Assembly: GCF_900116605.1 (NCBI RefSeq)
Contig: NZ_FPBC01000011.1
Span: forward strand, 62,001 to 126,000
DNA length: 64,000 nt
Origin: Pseudomonas marincola
GTDB taxonomy: Bacteria; Pseudomonadota; Gammaproteobacteria; Pseudomonadales; Pseudomonadaceae
Direction of reading: 5' to 3'
Positions 40,474 through 50,008 of the stretch are shown here, in pieces. Under the pieces are notes generated by a model, which worked only from the letters and a program-made list of their open reading frames with translations, had not been told where the DNA came from and ran no database searches. The first letter of the stretch is position 1. The number at the start of each line of letters is the position of its first letter. A program made the translations under genes and the position numbers.

Positions 40474-40707
40474 CTAAACGGCTGGTAATTCGACCACGGC
40501 TATCTTGCGCACGGCAGGCGTGGGCGGTTCCGAGACTGAGATGCCCCAGTCGCCATGCTCATACCAGTCATCCCCTAGCATCTCCGCCGGGTGCATGGTG
40601 CGATCAGAGCCGTTGCCACAATCGAGTGACTGACTTGAGCAGTAGCGGTCACATCCCCAGCAGATGCGCTCAGGATGCTTGGGATGCAAGGGGAAAGACT
40701 TGGCCAT
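40474..40707 (-). CDS. DUF3079 protein, cysteine-rich
   Basis: 77 residues beginning MAKSFPLHPKHPERICWGCDRYC and continuing CGNGSDRTMHPAEMLGDDWYEHGDW, the DUF3079 pattern. Four cysteines (CWGCDRYC plus a later C) with nearby histidines suggest a metal-binding knuckle; the function of the family is unknown. The gene is alone, ended by the bidirectional terminator. Confidence 0.85.
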   Translation of the reverse strand: MAKSFPLHPKHPERICWGCDRYCSSQSLDCGNGSDRTMHPAEMLGDDWYEHGDWGISVSEPPTPAVRKIAVVELPAV

Positions 40708-40886
40708 GTGCCAATACCTGAAAGGGTCATTGAAACTCAGTTTAATCCGATCCTGGCACTTGACCCTTGATGCAGATCAACCGCAGTTAATCGCCAACAC
40801 AGACCGAAATTGCGCTGCCGATGCCCTTGATACATAGGCTATATTGATGCGCAGGATTGCCACATTGTTGCGGGCCAGGCTTGGTG

Positions 40887-42263
40887 ATGCTGAGCCGTTC
40901 AGGCCACATTTTTAAAGGATTGAAGACTTTGCGGCGCAATACACTGCAGCACCCGACACGGCTGGTACCGCTGACTTTTCTCGCCGCAATCGCGCTGGGC
41001 ACACTGGTATTGATGCTGCCGGTCTCGCATACCGACAACCTCAGCGTGCCGCTGCTCACGGCCTTGTTCACCGCCGTTTCAGCGGTTTGCGTGACCGGGC
41101 TGAGCGTGGTGGATACCGCGGTGTACTGGTCTGGCTTTGGTCAGGCCGTGATCCTGATTCTGTTCCAGATTGGCGGCTTGGGCATCATGACCGGCGCTAC
41201 ATTGCTGGGCATGCTGGTGAGCAACCGCATGCAACTCAGCCAGCGCCTGATCGCGCAAAGTGAAATCCGCTCACTGGGCCTTGGCGATGTGGTCGATGTG
41301 CTGAAGATGATCCTGATCGTCACCGTCAGCGTCGAGTTGGTGGTCGCAGTGATACTCACCATAGATCTGCACTTCAGCTACAACGAACCCTGGCTTACCG
41401 CGCTGTGGAACGGGGTTTTCCACTCCGTTTCGGCGTTCAACAACGCAGGTTTCTCGACCTACTCAGACAGCCTCATGCGCTTCGAGTCCAGCCCCGTTGT
41501 GGTGCTGAGCATTACCTCCTCGCTGCTGATTGGCGGCCTGGGTTTTCCGGTATTGCTGGAAATATTCCGTCAGGGCAGCCAGACCAAAACATGGTCGATC
41601 CATACGCGAATCACCCTGATCGGCACCGCTATTCTTTTGATCGGCGGCACCGTGGCGATTCTGGCCTATGAATGGAGCAACCCGAACACTCTCGGCCCGC
41701 TGAGTTGGTGGGACAAATTTCTCGGCGCGTTCTTTCACTCGGCAACCGCGCGCACCGCAGGCTTCAACACTCTGGACATTGGCGAAATGCACGCCGTGAC
41801 GCTGGTGGTCAATTATGTGCTGATGTTCATCGGCGGCGGCAGCGCAGGCACGGCGGGCGGGATCAAGGTCACCACCTTCTTCTTGCTGCTGTTCGTGGTC
41901 TGGGCCGAGATTCGCGGCAACGCCGACACCACTGCATTCAATCGCCGCATTGCTTATGAAACCCAGCGTCAGGCGCTGGCGATTGTGCTGCTGAGCGCCG
42001 CAGTGGTGTCAGTTGCGACGATCATTTTGCTCAGCGTCACGTCTTTCCAATTGCAGGACGTGTTGTTTGAAACCATTTCGGCCTTCGCCACGGTCGGCAT
42101 GACCACCGGCATCACCCCAGACTTGCCGCCCTCTGGCCAGTTGGTGATTATCGTGCTGATGTTCATCGGCCGCGTTGGCACCATCACCGTGGCGGCAGCG
42201 CTGGCGTTGCGCTCAAGCACCACACCTTACCGCTACCCGGAGGAACGTCCCCTTGTTGGATAA
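40887..42263 (+). CDS. ktrB: Potassium uptake membrane subunit KtrB
   Basis: About 458 residues. Four M1-pore-M2 repeats of the Trk/Ktr superfamily with the filter glycine in each: SAVCVTGLS, SAFNNAGFS, ATARTAGFN and SAFATVGMT. This marks a K+ (Na+-coupled) channel-like transporter of the KtrB type, shorter than TrkH. The conserved GGIKVTTF gate region is present. Start uncertain: ATG 40887 lacks a good ribosome site; a TTG around 40929 with AAGGA upstream would give a start at LRRNTLQHPTRLVPL. Its 3' end overlaps ktrA by 11 bp. Confidence 0.93.
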   Translation: MLSRSGHIFKGLKTLRRNTLQHPTRLVPLTFLAAIALGTLVLMLPVSHTDNLSVPLLTALFTAVSAVCVTGLSVVDTAVYWSGFGQAVILILFQIGGLGIMTGATLLGMLVSNRMQLSQRLIAQSEIRSLGLGDVVDVLKMILIVTVSVELVVAVILTIDLHFSYNEPWLTALWNGVFHSVSAFNNAGFSTYSDSLMRFESSPVVVLSITSSLLIGGLGFPVLLEIFRQGSQTKTWSIHTRITLIGTAILLIGGTVAILAYEWSNPNTLGPLSWWDKFLGAFFHSATARTAGFNTLDIGEMHAVTLVVNYVLMFIGGGSAGTAGGIKVTTFFLLLFVVWAEIRGNADTTAFNRRIAYETQRQALAIVLLSAAVVSVATIILLSVTSFQLQDVLFETISAFATVGMTTGITPDLPPSGQLVIIVLMFIGRVGTITVAAALALRSSTTPYRYPEERPLVG

Positions 42264-42930
42264 ACTGTTCTCGACCAAACACAGCGACAGCTTTGCCGTC
42301 ATCGGCCTCGGCCGTTTTGGTTCCGCCGTGGCTGAATCCCTGATTGCCCTCGGCCATGATGTGCTGGGTATCGATCAGGATGAAGAGCATGTGCAGCGTT
42401 GGTCCGACCGGCTGACGCATGTGGTGCAAACCGACAGCACCAATATCGACGCTCTGCGCCAACTCGGGCTGGGTGACTTTCAGCATGTGGTGGTCGGGAT
42501 TGGCAGCGATCTTGAAGCCAGCGTGCTGACGGTTCTGGCGCTGCATGAGCTTGGCGTCAAAGACATCTGGGCCAAGGCCATGAGCAATCGCCACGGCCAC
42601 ATTCTAGAGCGCACTGGCGCCGATCATGTGGTTTACCCGGAAGCAGCAATGGGCTCTCGTGTGGCGCATTTGGTGACTGGCAAGATGTTCGAGTTCATCG
42701 AGTTCGACGATGGTTTTGCCCTGGCCACCACTGGCGCGCCGCCGGAGACGATTGGCAAGACGCTGGCCGAGTCCGACATTCGCGCCAAGTACGACGTGAC
42801 AGTCATCGGCATCAAGCGCCCACGCAGTGATTTCGTTTACGCCGTGCCCGAAACCGTGGTCAATCAGGGCGATCAACTGGTGATAGCTGGCGCAACGCCG
42901 CTGCTTGAGCACTTTGCCGGCCTGACCTGA
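42253..42930 (+). CDS. ktrA: Potassium uptake regulatory subunit KtrA
   Basis: About 225 residues. RCK-N Rossmann domain with the nucleotide motif GLGRFGSAVAESLIALGHDVLGID and the later NIDALRQLGLGDFQHVVVGIGSD, then an RCK-C domain. KtrA is a cytosolic octameric ring that binds ATP/ADP and opens KtrB. The start is TTG at 42253, 9 nt behind GGAGG, inside the end of ktrB; no ATG is available nearby. The overlap indicates translational coupling. Confidence 0.94.
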   Translation: MLDKLFSTKHSDSFAVIGLGRFGSAVAESLIALGHDVLGIDQDEEHVQRWSDRLTHVVQTDSTNIDALRQLGLGDFQHVVVGIGSDLEASVLTVLALHELGVKDIWAKAMSNRHGHILERTGADHVVYPEAAMGSRVAHLVTGKMFEFIEFDDGFALATTGAPPETIGKTLAESDIRAKYDVTVIGIKRPRSDFVYAVPETVVNQGDQLVIAGATPLLEHFAGLT

Positions 42931-43080
42931 ATCAGGCTGAGCGCCAAGAGCAGCTGGCAGGAAAGAGCTAACGGTTTAAGCCGCCGCGCTGACTTTATGA
43001 GTCGATCCAACGCGCGGCATCACACAGGCACTTACAGGGTTGCAGTAGAGCGCAGGCTCAGCGCTCAGGTGATTCGGCGT

Positions 43081-43536
43081 TCAGCTTTGCTTCCAGCGCT
43101 CGGCGGCGTCCTGATCGCTGCAACGGCCTTCGACCCAGCGCGGGCCTTCGCTGGTGTCTTCTTTCTTCCAGAACGGCGCGCGGGTTTTCAGGTAATCCAT
43201 GATGAACGCGCAGGCATCAAAAGCGGCCTGACGGTGGGCGCTGGTGGTGCCGACAAACACAATGGGCTCGCCCGGTTCCAGACGACCAATGCGGTGGATA
43301 ATTTCGACGTTGATCAGCGGCCAGCGCTGGCTGGCTTCATCGGCTATTTTGCCCAGCGACTTTTCAGTCATGCCGGGAAAGTGTTCAAGGAACATCCCAG
43401 CCACCTCACGGCCTTCATTGAAGTCACGCACGTAGCCAACAAAGCTCACCACCGCACCGATGCCGACGTTGCTGGCGTGCAGGGCATTGAGTTCCACGCC
43501 CGGGTCAAATGTCGCCTGCTGAACTCGAATCGCCAT
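43081..43536 (-). CDS. moaE: Molybdopterin synthase catalytic subunit MoaE
   Basis: 151 residues from the ATG at 43536. MoaE makes molybdopterin from cyclic pyranopterin phosphate with sulfur from MoaD. Conserved parts: GAVVSFVGYVRDFNEG, IHRIGRLEPGEPIVFVGTTSAHRQAAFDACAF, and KTRAPFWKKE, which carries the catalytic lysines. It follows moaD by 2 bp in the moaC-moaD-moaE operon. Confidence 0.97.
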   Translation of the reverse strand: MAIRVQQATFDPGVELNALHASNVGIGAVVSFVGYVRDFNEGREVAGMFLEHFPGMTEKSLGKIADEASQRWPLINVEIIHRIGRLEPGEPIVFVGTTSAHRQAAFDACAFIMDYLKTRAPFWKKEDTSEGPRWVEGRCSDQDAAERWKQS

Positions 43537-43538
43537 GC

Positions 43539-43787
43539 TCAACCTCCGGTTACGGTCGGGAAGAACGCAACTTCGTCGCCCTCCTCCAGTGGCTCGTCCA
43601 GGCTGCACAACTCCTGATTGCGTGCGCACATCAGATTCTGCTCGCCAAGCACGTCCCATACGCCGCCACGGGCCAGCAAGAACAGGCGCAATTGATCAAC
43701 CGTGGTGAACTCACCGCTGTCACGCAACTGCTCGCCATCCAGACCGAGGGCCTCACGGTAGCGTGCAAAATACTGCACCCGAATCAT
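43539..43787 (-). CDS. moaD: Molybdopterin synthase sulfur-carrier subunit MoaD
   Basis: 82 residues with a ubiquitin-like fold ending in the required Gly-Gly (FFPTVTGG), the site of adenylation and thiocarboxylation. The ATG overlaps the moaC stop as ATGA, and moaE starts 2 bp later; translation of the three genes is probably coupled. Confidence 0.96.
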   Translation of the reverse strand: MIRVQYFARYREALGLDGEQLRDSGEFTTVDQLRLFLLARGGVWDVLGEQNLMCARNQELCSLDEPLEEGDEVAFFPTVTGG

Positions 43788-44269
43788 GCCGAGGCTCCTT
43801 CTTCGTCTGCCTTGAAATGGCCGCTCTTGCCGCCAAGTTTCTCCAGCAACCGCACATTCTCGATGGTCATGCCACGATCAACTGCCTTGCACATGTCGTA
43901 GATGGTCAGCGCGGCAACACTGGCAGCGGTCAGTGCTTCCATCTCGACGCCGGTCTGTCCGGTGAGCTTGCAGCGCGCCTGAATGCGCACGGTGTCGGCG
44001 CCTTCGGCCGTCAGCTCCACCTTGACGCTGGTGAGCATCAACGGGTGGCACAGCGGAATCAGATCAGAGGTTTTCTTGGCCGCCTGAATACCCGCAATCC
44101 GGGCGACAGCGAATACATCACCTTTGGGATGGTCGCCTTCAACAATCATCTGCAGGGTTTGCGGGCGCATACGCACACGCGCTTCGGCAACGGCTTCGCG
44201 CACGGTTTGCGACTTGTCGCTGACATCAACCATGTTGGCACGGCCTTGGGAGTCGAGATGGGTTAGCAC
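43784..44269 (-). CDS. moaC: Cyclic pyranopterin monophosphate synthase MoaC
   Basis: 161 residues from GTG at 44269 ([18 protein letters not shown]). Catalyses ring closure in molybdenum cofactor synthesis after MoaA. Conserved: [46 protein letters not shown] and [12 protein letters not shown]. The GTG start gives the normal length; the frame upstream (to 44338) is not family-like. moaA is not in the window. Confidence 0.96.
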   Translation of the reverse strand: MLTHLDSQGRANMVDVSDKSQTVREAVAEARVRMRPQTLQMIVEGDHPKGDVFAVARIAGIQAAKKTSDLIPLCHPLMLTSVKVELTAEGADTVRIQARCKLTGQTGVEMEALTAASVAALTIYDMCKAVDRGMTIENVRLLEKLGGKSGHFKADEEGASA

Positions 44270-44343
44270 GGTCTTGCTCCATACGGGTGTAGCCCGATTG
44301 TAAACCCGCGAGTCAGGTTTAAGCATCCTCCTCTGCACGCAAA

Positions 44344-44366
44344 CAGCCCGACATTGCGTCGGGCTG
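44344..44366 (-). terminator. Hairpin after the PhoH-like gene
   Basis: Perfect 9-bp stem CAGCCCGAC / GTCGGGCTG, loop ATTGC, 35 bp after the stop; on the minus strand it is followed by TTTGCGTG. Confidence 0.75.
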
Positions 44367-44400
44367 ATGGTTAATGCAGATGAAACAACGGGGTTCAGCG

Positions 44401-45792
44401 TTACATATTGCCTTCGGCGTATTCCGCCAACAGCGAACGCGGCACGCCTTGCAAGGTGATGTGCACGCCGTGGGAGAAGTCTTTGAAGCGCTCCGTGAGG
44501 TAAGTCAGGCCCGAACTCGGGGCGGACAGATAAGGGGTATCAATCTGCGCCAGGTTACCCAGGCAGATCACCTTGGAACCCGCACCGGCACGGGTGATGA
44601 TGGTTTTCATCTGGTGCGGGGTGAGGTTCTGGCATTCGTCTATCAGGATCAGGCTTTGCTGGAAGCTGCGCCCGCGGATGTAGTTGAGTGATTTGAACTG
44701 CAGCGGGACTTTTTGCAGGATGTAGTCGACGCTGCCGTGGGTGTTCTCATCGTCCATGTGCAGGGCTTCGAGGTTGTCGGTGATGGCGCCCAGCCAAGGC
44801 TCCATTTTTTCGGCCTCGGTGCCGGGCAGGAAGCCGATTTCCTGATCCAGCCCCTGCACGCTACGGGTGGCGATAATGCGCCGATAGCGCTTGCTGACCA
44901 TGGTCTGCTCAATTGCCGCCGCCAGCGCCAGGATGGTTTTACCGGAGCCGGCTGCACCAGTCAGGTTGACCAGATGAATATCCGGATCAAGCAGCGCATA
45001 CAGTGCCAGCGCCTGATGAATATCACGTGGGCGCAGGCCCCATGCTTCCTGATGCATCAGCGGTTCCTGATGCAGGTCGAGAATCAGCATCTCGCCGTCT
45101 TCGACACCCTTGATCCAGCCGACGAAGCCTTGCTCGTCAACAATGAACTCATTGATATGCACAAACGGCAAACTGTCGGTGAGCTGCACACGGTGCCAGG
45201 TGCGACCGTGATCCTGACGCGTCTCAACCTTGCTCACGCCATCCCAGAACGAGCCTTCCACGCTGTGATAGCCCTTGGGTAGCAGCGAGATGTCATCAAC
45301 TAGTTGGTCAGTGTGATAGTCCTCGGATTCAAGGCCGCAGCCGCGAGCCTTGAGGCGCATGTTGATGTCTTTGGTGACCAGCACCACATTGAAGCCGGGC
45401 CGACGCGTTTTCAGCTCGACCAGTTGGTTGATGATTTTGTTGTCGTTGAGGTCTTCCGGCAGCCAGGTAACCGGCGTCGCGCTCTTGCTCATGAGAATCG
45501 ACAGGAAACCGCAGGCGCCACTCTTTTCGCGTTCGATCGGAACGCCGTGTTCTATCTGTTCAGGTGAAGCACTACCGAGAATTTTGTCGATCAAACGAAT
45601 CGCCTGACGGCACTCGGCCGCCACACCCTGCTTGCCAGTTTTAAGCTTGTCCAACTCCTCCAGAACAGTCATGGGAATTGCAACGTGGTGCTCTTCAAAA
45701 TTGAGCAGCGCGTTGGGGTCGTGAATCAGCACATTGGTGTCGAGAGCGTAGAGGGTTGGAGCGGTGGGCTTGATGCGTCCGTGGTCATCCAT
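44401..45792 (-). CDS. PIN-PhoH family protein (PhoH2 type)
   Basis: 463 residues. An N-terminal PIN nuclease domain ([19 protein letters not shown], with acidic residues at DTN, EELDKLK and [11 protein letters not shown]) is fused to a PhoH-type ATPase/helicase domain with Walker [28 protein letters not shown] and Walker B-like [16 protein letters not shown]. This is the PhoH2 architecture; such proteins have been described as sequence-specific RNA helicase and nuclease, in some bacteria as toxin parts. No antitoxin-like gene is adjacent. About 360 bp of gene-free DNA lies upstream. Confidence 0.92.
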   Translation of the reverse strand: MDDHGRIKPTAPTLYALDTNVLIHDPNALLNFEEHHVAIPMTVLEELDKLKTGKQGVAAECRQAIRLIDKILGSASPEQIEHGVPIEREKSGACGFLSILMSKSATPVTWLPEDLNDNKIINQLVELKTRRPGFNVVLVTKDINMRLKARGCGLESEDYHTDQLVDDISLLPKGYHSVEGSFWDGVSKVETRQDHGRTWHRVQLTDSLPFVHINEFIVDEQGFVGWIKGVEDGEMLILDLHQEPLMHQEAWGLRPRDIHQALALYALLDPDIHLVNLTGAAGSGKTILALAAAIEQTMVSKRYRRIIATRSVQGLDQEIGFLPGTEAEKMEPWLGAITDNLEALHMDDENTHGSVDYILQKVPLQFKSLNYIRGRSFQQSLILIDECQNLTPHQMKTIITRAGAGSKVICLGNLAQIDTPYLSAPSSGLTYLTERFKDFSHGVHITLQGVPRSLLAEYAEGNM

Positions 45793-46149
45793 ACTCGTTC
45801 ACCTTCTGGTAGAAGCCAAGCAACGGCGCTGGGTTTGCGCTGCGTTGCACAGGGCCGCCAAACTTCTCAGGGGGCGGCTGAGAAGACTGCAAGCAAGGTG
45901 AGGGCCAAAAGTCGCCACCTGTCTGCAGGGTTCGGCGTCCCTTTCTTGATACTCCAAAAAACATGACAGTTAAACGACATTTCACTTTTTTTAAGTTTAT
46001 TTGTCGACTCGACGAATAGCGCTTGGCGATACGCTGCAGCATGGGTAAAGTCGATAGTCCACCCTCTGCAAAAACAGCTCAAAAATCATCATTTTTACGC
46101 TGTTCGTTGCGCCAGTTCACAGCTTCTCAATTTCGCCGATTTTCTCCCG
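45793..46149 (-). other. Gene-free stretch upstream of the PIN-PhoH gene
   Basis: About 357 bp, more A/T-rich between 45940 and 46010 than its surroundings. Open frames here do not resemble proteins. A perfect hairpin CTTCTCAG-GGGGCGG-CTGAGAAG occupies 45863-45885, 70 bp ahead of the PIN-PhoH start, so it would lie in its mRNA leader. The A/T-rich part probably holds the promoter. Confidence 0.5.
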
Positions 46150-47115
46150 TCACGCTTCACAGCGGTTGACCTCCAACGTCACGTGCACCAGCTCCTTGAT
46201 CCCCGCCAACTGAGCCTTGTAGTCGTCGGCTGAAGCCTCGCCATGGGTCACCACGCTGATAATGCAGGCGTATTGCGCACGGCCGACCCGCCACAGGTGC
46301 AAATCGCTGATCTGGGTGTCCGGTTGTTGCGCCACAATGGTGCGAATTCGCGCCACAACAGGGCTGTCCATCTCACGATCGAGCAGCACTTTGGCGGTTT
46401 CAATCAGCAAGCCCTTGGCCCAGATGGCGATGATCACTGAGCCGATAACGCCCATCAGCGGATCGAGCCAGTTCCAGCCAAACAACAAGCCGCCAGCCAG
46501 CGCCGCAATCGCCGCGATGGAGGTCAGCGCGTCGGCCAGCACGTGAATAAATGCGGCATGCCGATTGAGATCACGCCCACGCTCGCCGTGATCGTGATCG
46601 TGATCGTGATCGTGATCGTGATGAGCATGACTGTGACCATGGCCGTGGTCATGCGCATGATCCTGATCGCGCAGCATCCAGGCCGACACCAGGTTCACCA
46701 AAAGGCCGATCACCGCCACCAGCAAGGCCATGTCGAAGGCAATCTGCTGCGGATGCCAGAGCCGCAACAGTGACTCAAATGCCAGCATGGCCACCACTAC
46801 AACCAGCAACACCGCACTGGCAAACCCCGCGAGGACCTCAACCTTGAACGTGCCGAAGGCGAAGCGCGGGTCGTGGGCGTATTTGCGCGCCAGAAAATAA
46901 GCCAGCGCCGTCATGCCCAGCGCCACCATGTGCGACGCCATGTGCCATCCGTCGGCCAACAGCGCCATGGAGTTGTACAGGTAACCCGCGACAATCTCCA
47001 CCAGCATGGTGATGCCTGTGAGCGCTGCAACACGCCACGCCTGTTGCTCTGCATGGGTTTCCAGCGGGCGGTAGTTATGGTCGGGTTCCCAGCGCGCGTG
47101 ATCACAGTCGTTCAT
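46150..47115 (-). CDS. dmeF: Cation diffusion facilitator, DmeF-like
   Basis: 321 residues. Six membrane segments with the two metal-site motifs ADGWHMASHMVALG (helix 2, His-Asp site) and HVLADALTSIAAI (helix 5). Between helices 4 and 5 is a long His/Asp loop (DQDHAHDHGHGHSHAHHDHDHDHDHDHG), encoded in part by a tandem hexanucleotide. The N-terminus CDHARWEPDHNYRPL and loop are typical of DmeF, which exports cobalt and nickel; zinc is an alternative. The metal-binding C-terminal domain follows. No regulator gene adjacent. Confidence 0.9.
   Translation of the reverse strand: MNDCDHARWEPDHNYRPLETHAEQQAWRVAALTGITMLVEIVAGYLYNSMALLADGWHMASHMVALGMTALAYFLARKYAHDPRFAFGTFKVEVLAGFASAVLLVVVVAMLAFESLLRLWHPQQIAFDMALLVAVIGLLVNLVSAWMLRDQDHAHDHGHGHSHAHHDHDHDHDHDHGERGRDLNRHAAFIHVLADALTSIAAIAALAGGLLFGWNWLDPLMGVIGSVIIAIWAKGLLIETAKVLLDREMDSPVVARIRTIVAQQPDTQISDLHLWRVGRAQYACIISVVTHGEASADDYKAQLAGIKELVHVTLEVNRCEA
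46588..46622. repeat. Hexanucleotide tandem repeat in the metal exporter's histidine loop
   Basis: GTGATC repeated five times plus five more bases, encoding alternating His-Asp on the minus strand. In-frame gains or losses would change loop length by two residues. Confidence 0.95.
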
Positions 47116-47253
47116 AGTTGCTCGCTTCGATGGTTGAGGCCGCGAAAACTTGTCGTTTCGAGACCGATAAGATTAAACCATCGGCGTTATAGGTGGAGCC
47201 AAACCCCCGACTCGGCCTAAAATCGCGGCCAAGACAGATTAGGAGCAGATTTT

Positions 47254-48033
47254 ATGTTGTTGGTGATTTCCCCGGCTAAAACCCTCGATTACGAGACGCC
47301 TTCGGTAACCGAGCGTTTTACCCTGCCAGAGCACCTCGACCATGCTCAAGACCTGATCACCCAGTTGCGCGACTTCTCGCCCCAGCAGATCGCCGAGTTG
47401 ATGCACCTCTCCGACAAGCTCGCCGGCCTCAATGCCGCTCGCTTCGGCAGCTGGACGACAAATTTCACCACTGAAAACGCCAAGCAGGCCCTGCTCGCGT
47501 TCAAGGGTGATGTTTACACCGGCCTCAATGCCGAAGATTTTGCCGAAGCGGATTTCGACTTCGCACAACAGCACCTGCGCATGCTTTCCGGCCTGTATGG
47601 CGTGCTGCGTCCGCTCGACCTGATGCAGCCCTATCGCCTGGAAATGGGCACCAAACTGGCCAATCCGCGCGGCAAGGATCTTTACGCATTCTGGGGCGAG
47701 CGTATCAGCGGTTGGTTGAATCAAGCGCTGTCCGAGCAAGGCGATGACGTGTTGCTCAATCTGGCTTCCAATGAGTACTTCGGCGCGGTGAAGCGTAAGG
47801 CGCTGAATGCCCGCATCATCAATACCGAATTCCGCGATTTGAAAAATGATCAGTACAAGATCATTAGTTTCTACGCCAAGAAAGCCCGTGGCCTGATGGC
47901 GCGCTACGTGATCAAGGAACGCCTGCGCGACCCGCAGGGCCTCAAGGATTTCAATTATCAGGGCTACGCTTATTCGTCAGAGCGCTCAACGCCGGACAAT
48001 CTGGTGTTCCTGCGCGATCAGGCGCCCGAGTAA
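47254..48033 (+). CDS. yaaA: Peroxide stress protein YaaA
   Basis: 259 residues beginning [16 protein letters not shown], the hallmark of the family. Also [36 protein letters not shown] and [15 protein letters not shown]. YaaA lowers free iron and limits DNA damage during peroxide stress in E. coli; the fold binds DNA. AGGAG is 7 bp ahead of the ATG. It is alone on its strand, divergent from the metal exporter with 138 bp between. Confidence 0.96.
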   Translation: MLLVISPAKTLDYETPSVTERFTLPEHLDHAQDLITQLRDFSPQQIAELMHLSDKLAGLNAARFGSWTTNFTTENAKQALLAFKGDVYTGLNAEDFAEADFDFAQQHLRMLSGLYGVLRPLDLMQPYRLEMGTKLANPRGKDLYAFWGERISGWLNQALSEQGDDVLLNLASNEYFGAVKRKALNARIINTEFRDLKNDQYKIISFYAKKARGLMARYVIKERLRDPQGLKDFNYQGYAYSSERSTPDNLVFLRDQAPE

Positions 48034-48126
48034 ACGTCAGACAATATTACGGCGCCGCAAAAGCGCCGTTAGTCTCACGCCTTGTGTAGTAGGATAAATG
48101 CACGCTCTCTCACAAGGCGAAAGACC

Positions 48127-48591
48127 ATGCTTTACGGCTCGATTCTGGTGCTCAGCTGGTTAATCCTGCTGATCCGCTACCCCAGCAAAGCGTTGCCCAT
48201 TACGTTGATCGCCCTGATCGGCCTGGGCATCGTTGCCGGCGTTGTGGTGTGGCAAGAAAGCCGCGAAAACCGCCACCTGGCCAATCTCGAATTACGCCTC
48301 AGCTACGATCCTCAGCGCTGCCCTGCCGATCGCCCGCTGGCTATAGACCTGACCAACTCAAGCAGCGCCGTGCTCACCGAACTGCAATGGCAGGTGGCGG
48401 CTTATCGTCCAGGCGACAGCGTCGATCTGGCTCAGGGCCTCTACGAAGCGCCGCGCTACAGCGGGCCAGGCGACTTGCAGCCGGGCGCCAGCTGGCAACA
48501 CTGCATGCCATTGCCGAACTTGCGCAGTGGGTATCGGCCCAGCAGCCTCGAGTTCAGGGCGCAACGCCTTCAAGGCAGTTTCGTGCAGTAG
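48127..48591 (+). CDS. Conserved hypothetical membrane-anchored protein
   Basis: 154 residues from the ATG at 48127. Two hydrophobic segments at the N-terminus (GSILVLSWLILLI and ALPITLIALIGLGIVAGVVVW) are followed by a ~100-residue soluble, beta-rich domain (ANLELRLSYDPQRCPADRPLAIDLTNSSSAVLTELQWQVAAYRPG) with two cysteines. It looks like an immunoglobulin-like periplasmic or cytoplasmic domain on a membrane anchor. Similar proteins are loosely named multidrug transporter, with no support seen here. Function unknown. Confidence 0.8.
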   Translation: MLYGSILVLSWLILLIRYPSKALPITLIALIGLGIVAGVVVWQESRENRHLANLELRLSYDPQRCPADRPLAIDLTNSSSAVLTELQWQVAAYRPGDSVDLAQGLYEAPRYSGPGDLQPGASWQHCMPLPNLRSGYRPSSLEFRAQRLQGSFVQ

Positions 48592-48717
48592 GGCCGCGAA
48601 CATCTTCGAACAAGCAGGCAATCAAGGTTTATCCAGCCATTTGCAAACGGTACGCTGGGCACAGGGAAGCTGAACTGGCATATTCAACACCTGCCATAAC
48701 AACGATAAGGATGCCGC

Positions 48718-49551
48718 ATGACCCAGCCTGTAGCCCTGATAACCGGATGTTCCAGTGGTATTGGTCGTGCTTTGGCGGATGCCTATGGCAACGCCGGCTA
48801 TAGCGTCTGGGCAACGGCTCGCAAAGCGGCGGATCTGGAGGCTCTCAGCGCAGCCGGATTCAACGCCGTCGAACTGGATGTGAATGACGCCAGCGCCATC
48901 GTCCAATTAGCGGCGCGCCTCGAGACGCAGGCGGGCGGTCTCGATGTATTGATCAACAACGCCGGCTACGGCGCCATGGGCCCGCTGCTTGATGGCGGCG
49001 CAGAGGCCATGCGCCGGCAGTTTGAAACCAACGTATTCTCACTGATCGAAATCACCCGCGCGGTGTTCCCGCTGCTGCGCCAACGCAAAGGCCTGGTGAT
49101 CAATATCGGCAGCGTTTCTGGGGTGTTGGTGACTCCGTTTGCAGGAACCTACTGCGCCTCGAAAGCGGCAGTGCACGCGCTATCCGACGCCCTGCGTCTT
49201 GAGCTTGCGCCCTTCTCGATTAACGTCATGGAGGTGCAGCCGGGGGCGATTGCTTCAAGCTTCGGCGCCAATGCCAGCCGCGAGGCTGAACAACTGATCA
49301 GCGAAGGCTCGCCGTGGTGGCCGCTGCGCGAGGGGATTCGCGCCCGCGCCAACGCCTCACAAGACAATCCGACACCGGCCACAGACGTAGCCCGGGATAT
49401 TCTGGCTGCCAGCCAACGCACCAATCCGCCACGTTTGCTGCGCCTCGGCAATGGCAGCCGGGCTCTGCCGCTGCTGGCCGCGCTATTACCCAAGAACCTG
49501 CTGGAGCATGCTTTGAAGAAACGCTTCGGTCTCAATAGGCAATTATCATGA
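48718..49551 (+). CDS. Short-chain dehydrogenase/reductase
   Basis: 277 residues. Classical SDR with cofactor motif TGCSSGIG (residues 9-16), NNAG (80-83), and catalytic Ser132/134, Tyr145, Lys149 in the YCASK arrangement. The Thr-Ala-Arg near residue 33-35 favours NADPH. The extra C-terminal helical part (LLPKNLLEHALKKRFGLNR) suggests a membrane-associated or lipid substrate. It overlaps the next gene, a membrane protein, by 4 bp (ATGA). Confidence 0.93.
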   Translation: MTQPVALITGCSSGIGRALADAYGNAGYSVWATARKAADLEALSAAGFNAVELDVNDASAIVQLAARLETQAGGLDVLINNAGYGAMGPLLDGGAEAMRRQFETNVFSLIEITRAVFPLLRQRKGLVINIGSVSGVLVTPFAGTYCASKAAVHALSDALRLELAPFSINVMEVQPGAIASSFGANASREAEQLISEGSPWWPLREGIRARANASQDNPTPATDVARDILAASQRTNPPRLLRLGNGSRALPLLAALLPKNLLEHALKKRFGLNRQLS

Positions 49552-49961
49552 AGACTTCTATCGAGCGCGTACCCTCGATGATCCACTACGCCGTGGGCGG
49601 TGTGATCGCGGCATTCGGCTTCAACCTGATGGCGCGCCTATTGCTCAAGCTCGGCGGTTTTCCGGCTACTCTGGTGGCGGCGCTCCTGACTGGTTTACTG
49701 CTGCTCATCGCGTTTCGCTGGATGCATCGCCGGCCGATGAACTGGAAAGAGCGCCTGCGTTTGGTGCTGTGCTACGCGGGGATTTTAGGCGGCCTGTATA
49801 TCGGCCTGTTCGCCATGATGATGCTCAAGGAGTCACCGGGCCTTGGCGGTCAGGTGCTGTTTGTCGCGCATTACCTGATCTACCCGATTGCGCTGATTAT
49901 CTGCATCTCGCCGCACTGGTCACGTCTGTTTCGCCGCAAGAAGACCACACCGGCTAAATAG
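49548..49961 (+). CDS. Small inner-membrane protein coupled to the SDR
   Basis: 137 residues with four hydrophobic segments (HYAVGGVIAAFGFNLMA, GGFPATLVAALLTGLLLLIAF, LVLCYAGILGGLYIGLFAMMML, VLFVAHYLIYPIALIICI) and a basic C-terminus (SRLFRRKKTTPAK). No named domain recognised. The ATGA overlap with the SDR gene indicates they work or are made together. Confidence 0.82.
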   Translation: MKTSIERVPSMIHYAVGGVIAAFGFNLMARLLLKLGGFPATLVAALLTGLLLLIAFRWMHRRPMNWKERLRLVLCYAGILGGLYIGLFAMMMLKESPGLGGQVLFVAHYLIYPIALIICISPHWSRLFRRKKTTPAK

Positions 49962-49969
49962 CCATCGAC

Positions 49970-49997
49970 TTGGGCGATCAATTCGCTGATCGCCCAA
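49970..49997. terminator. Convergent terminator
   Basis: Perfect 11-bp stem TTGGGCGATCA / TGATCGCCCAA, loop ATTCGC, between the SDR unit and the DMT exporter gene. Confidence 0.82.
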
Positions 49998-50008
49998 CCG
50001 ACTTAGCG

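Noticed and set aside
45785-46042. 85-codon frame upstream of the PIN-PhoH gene as a possible antitoxin
   Set aside because: Composition is not protein-like, it overlaps the start of the PIN-PhoH gene and carries an unrelated hairpin; no antitoxin motif.
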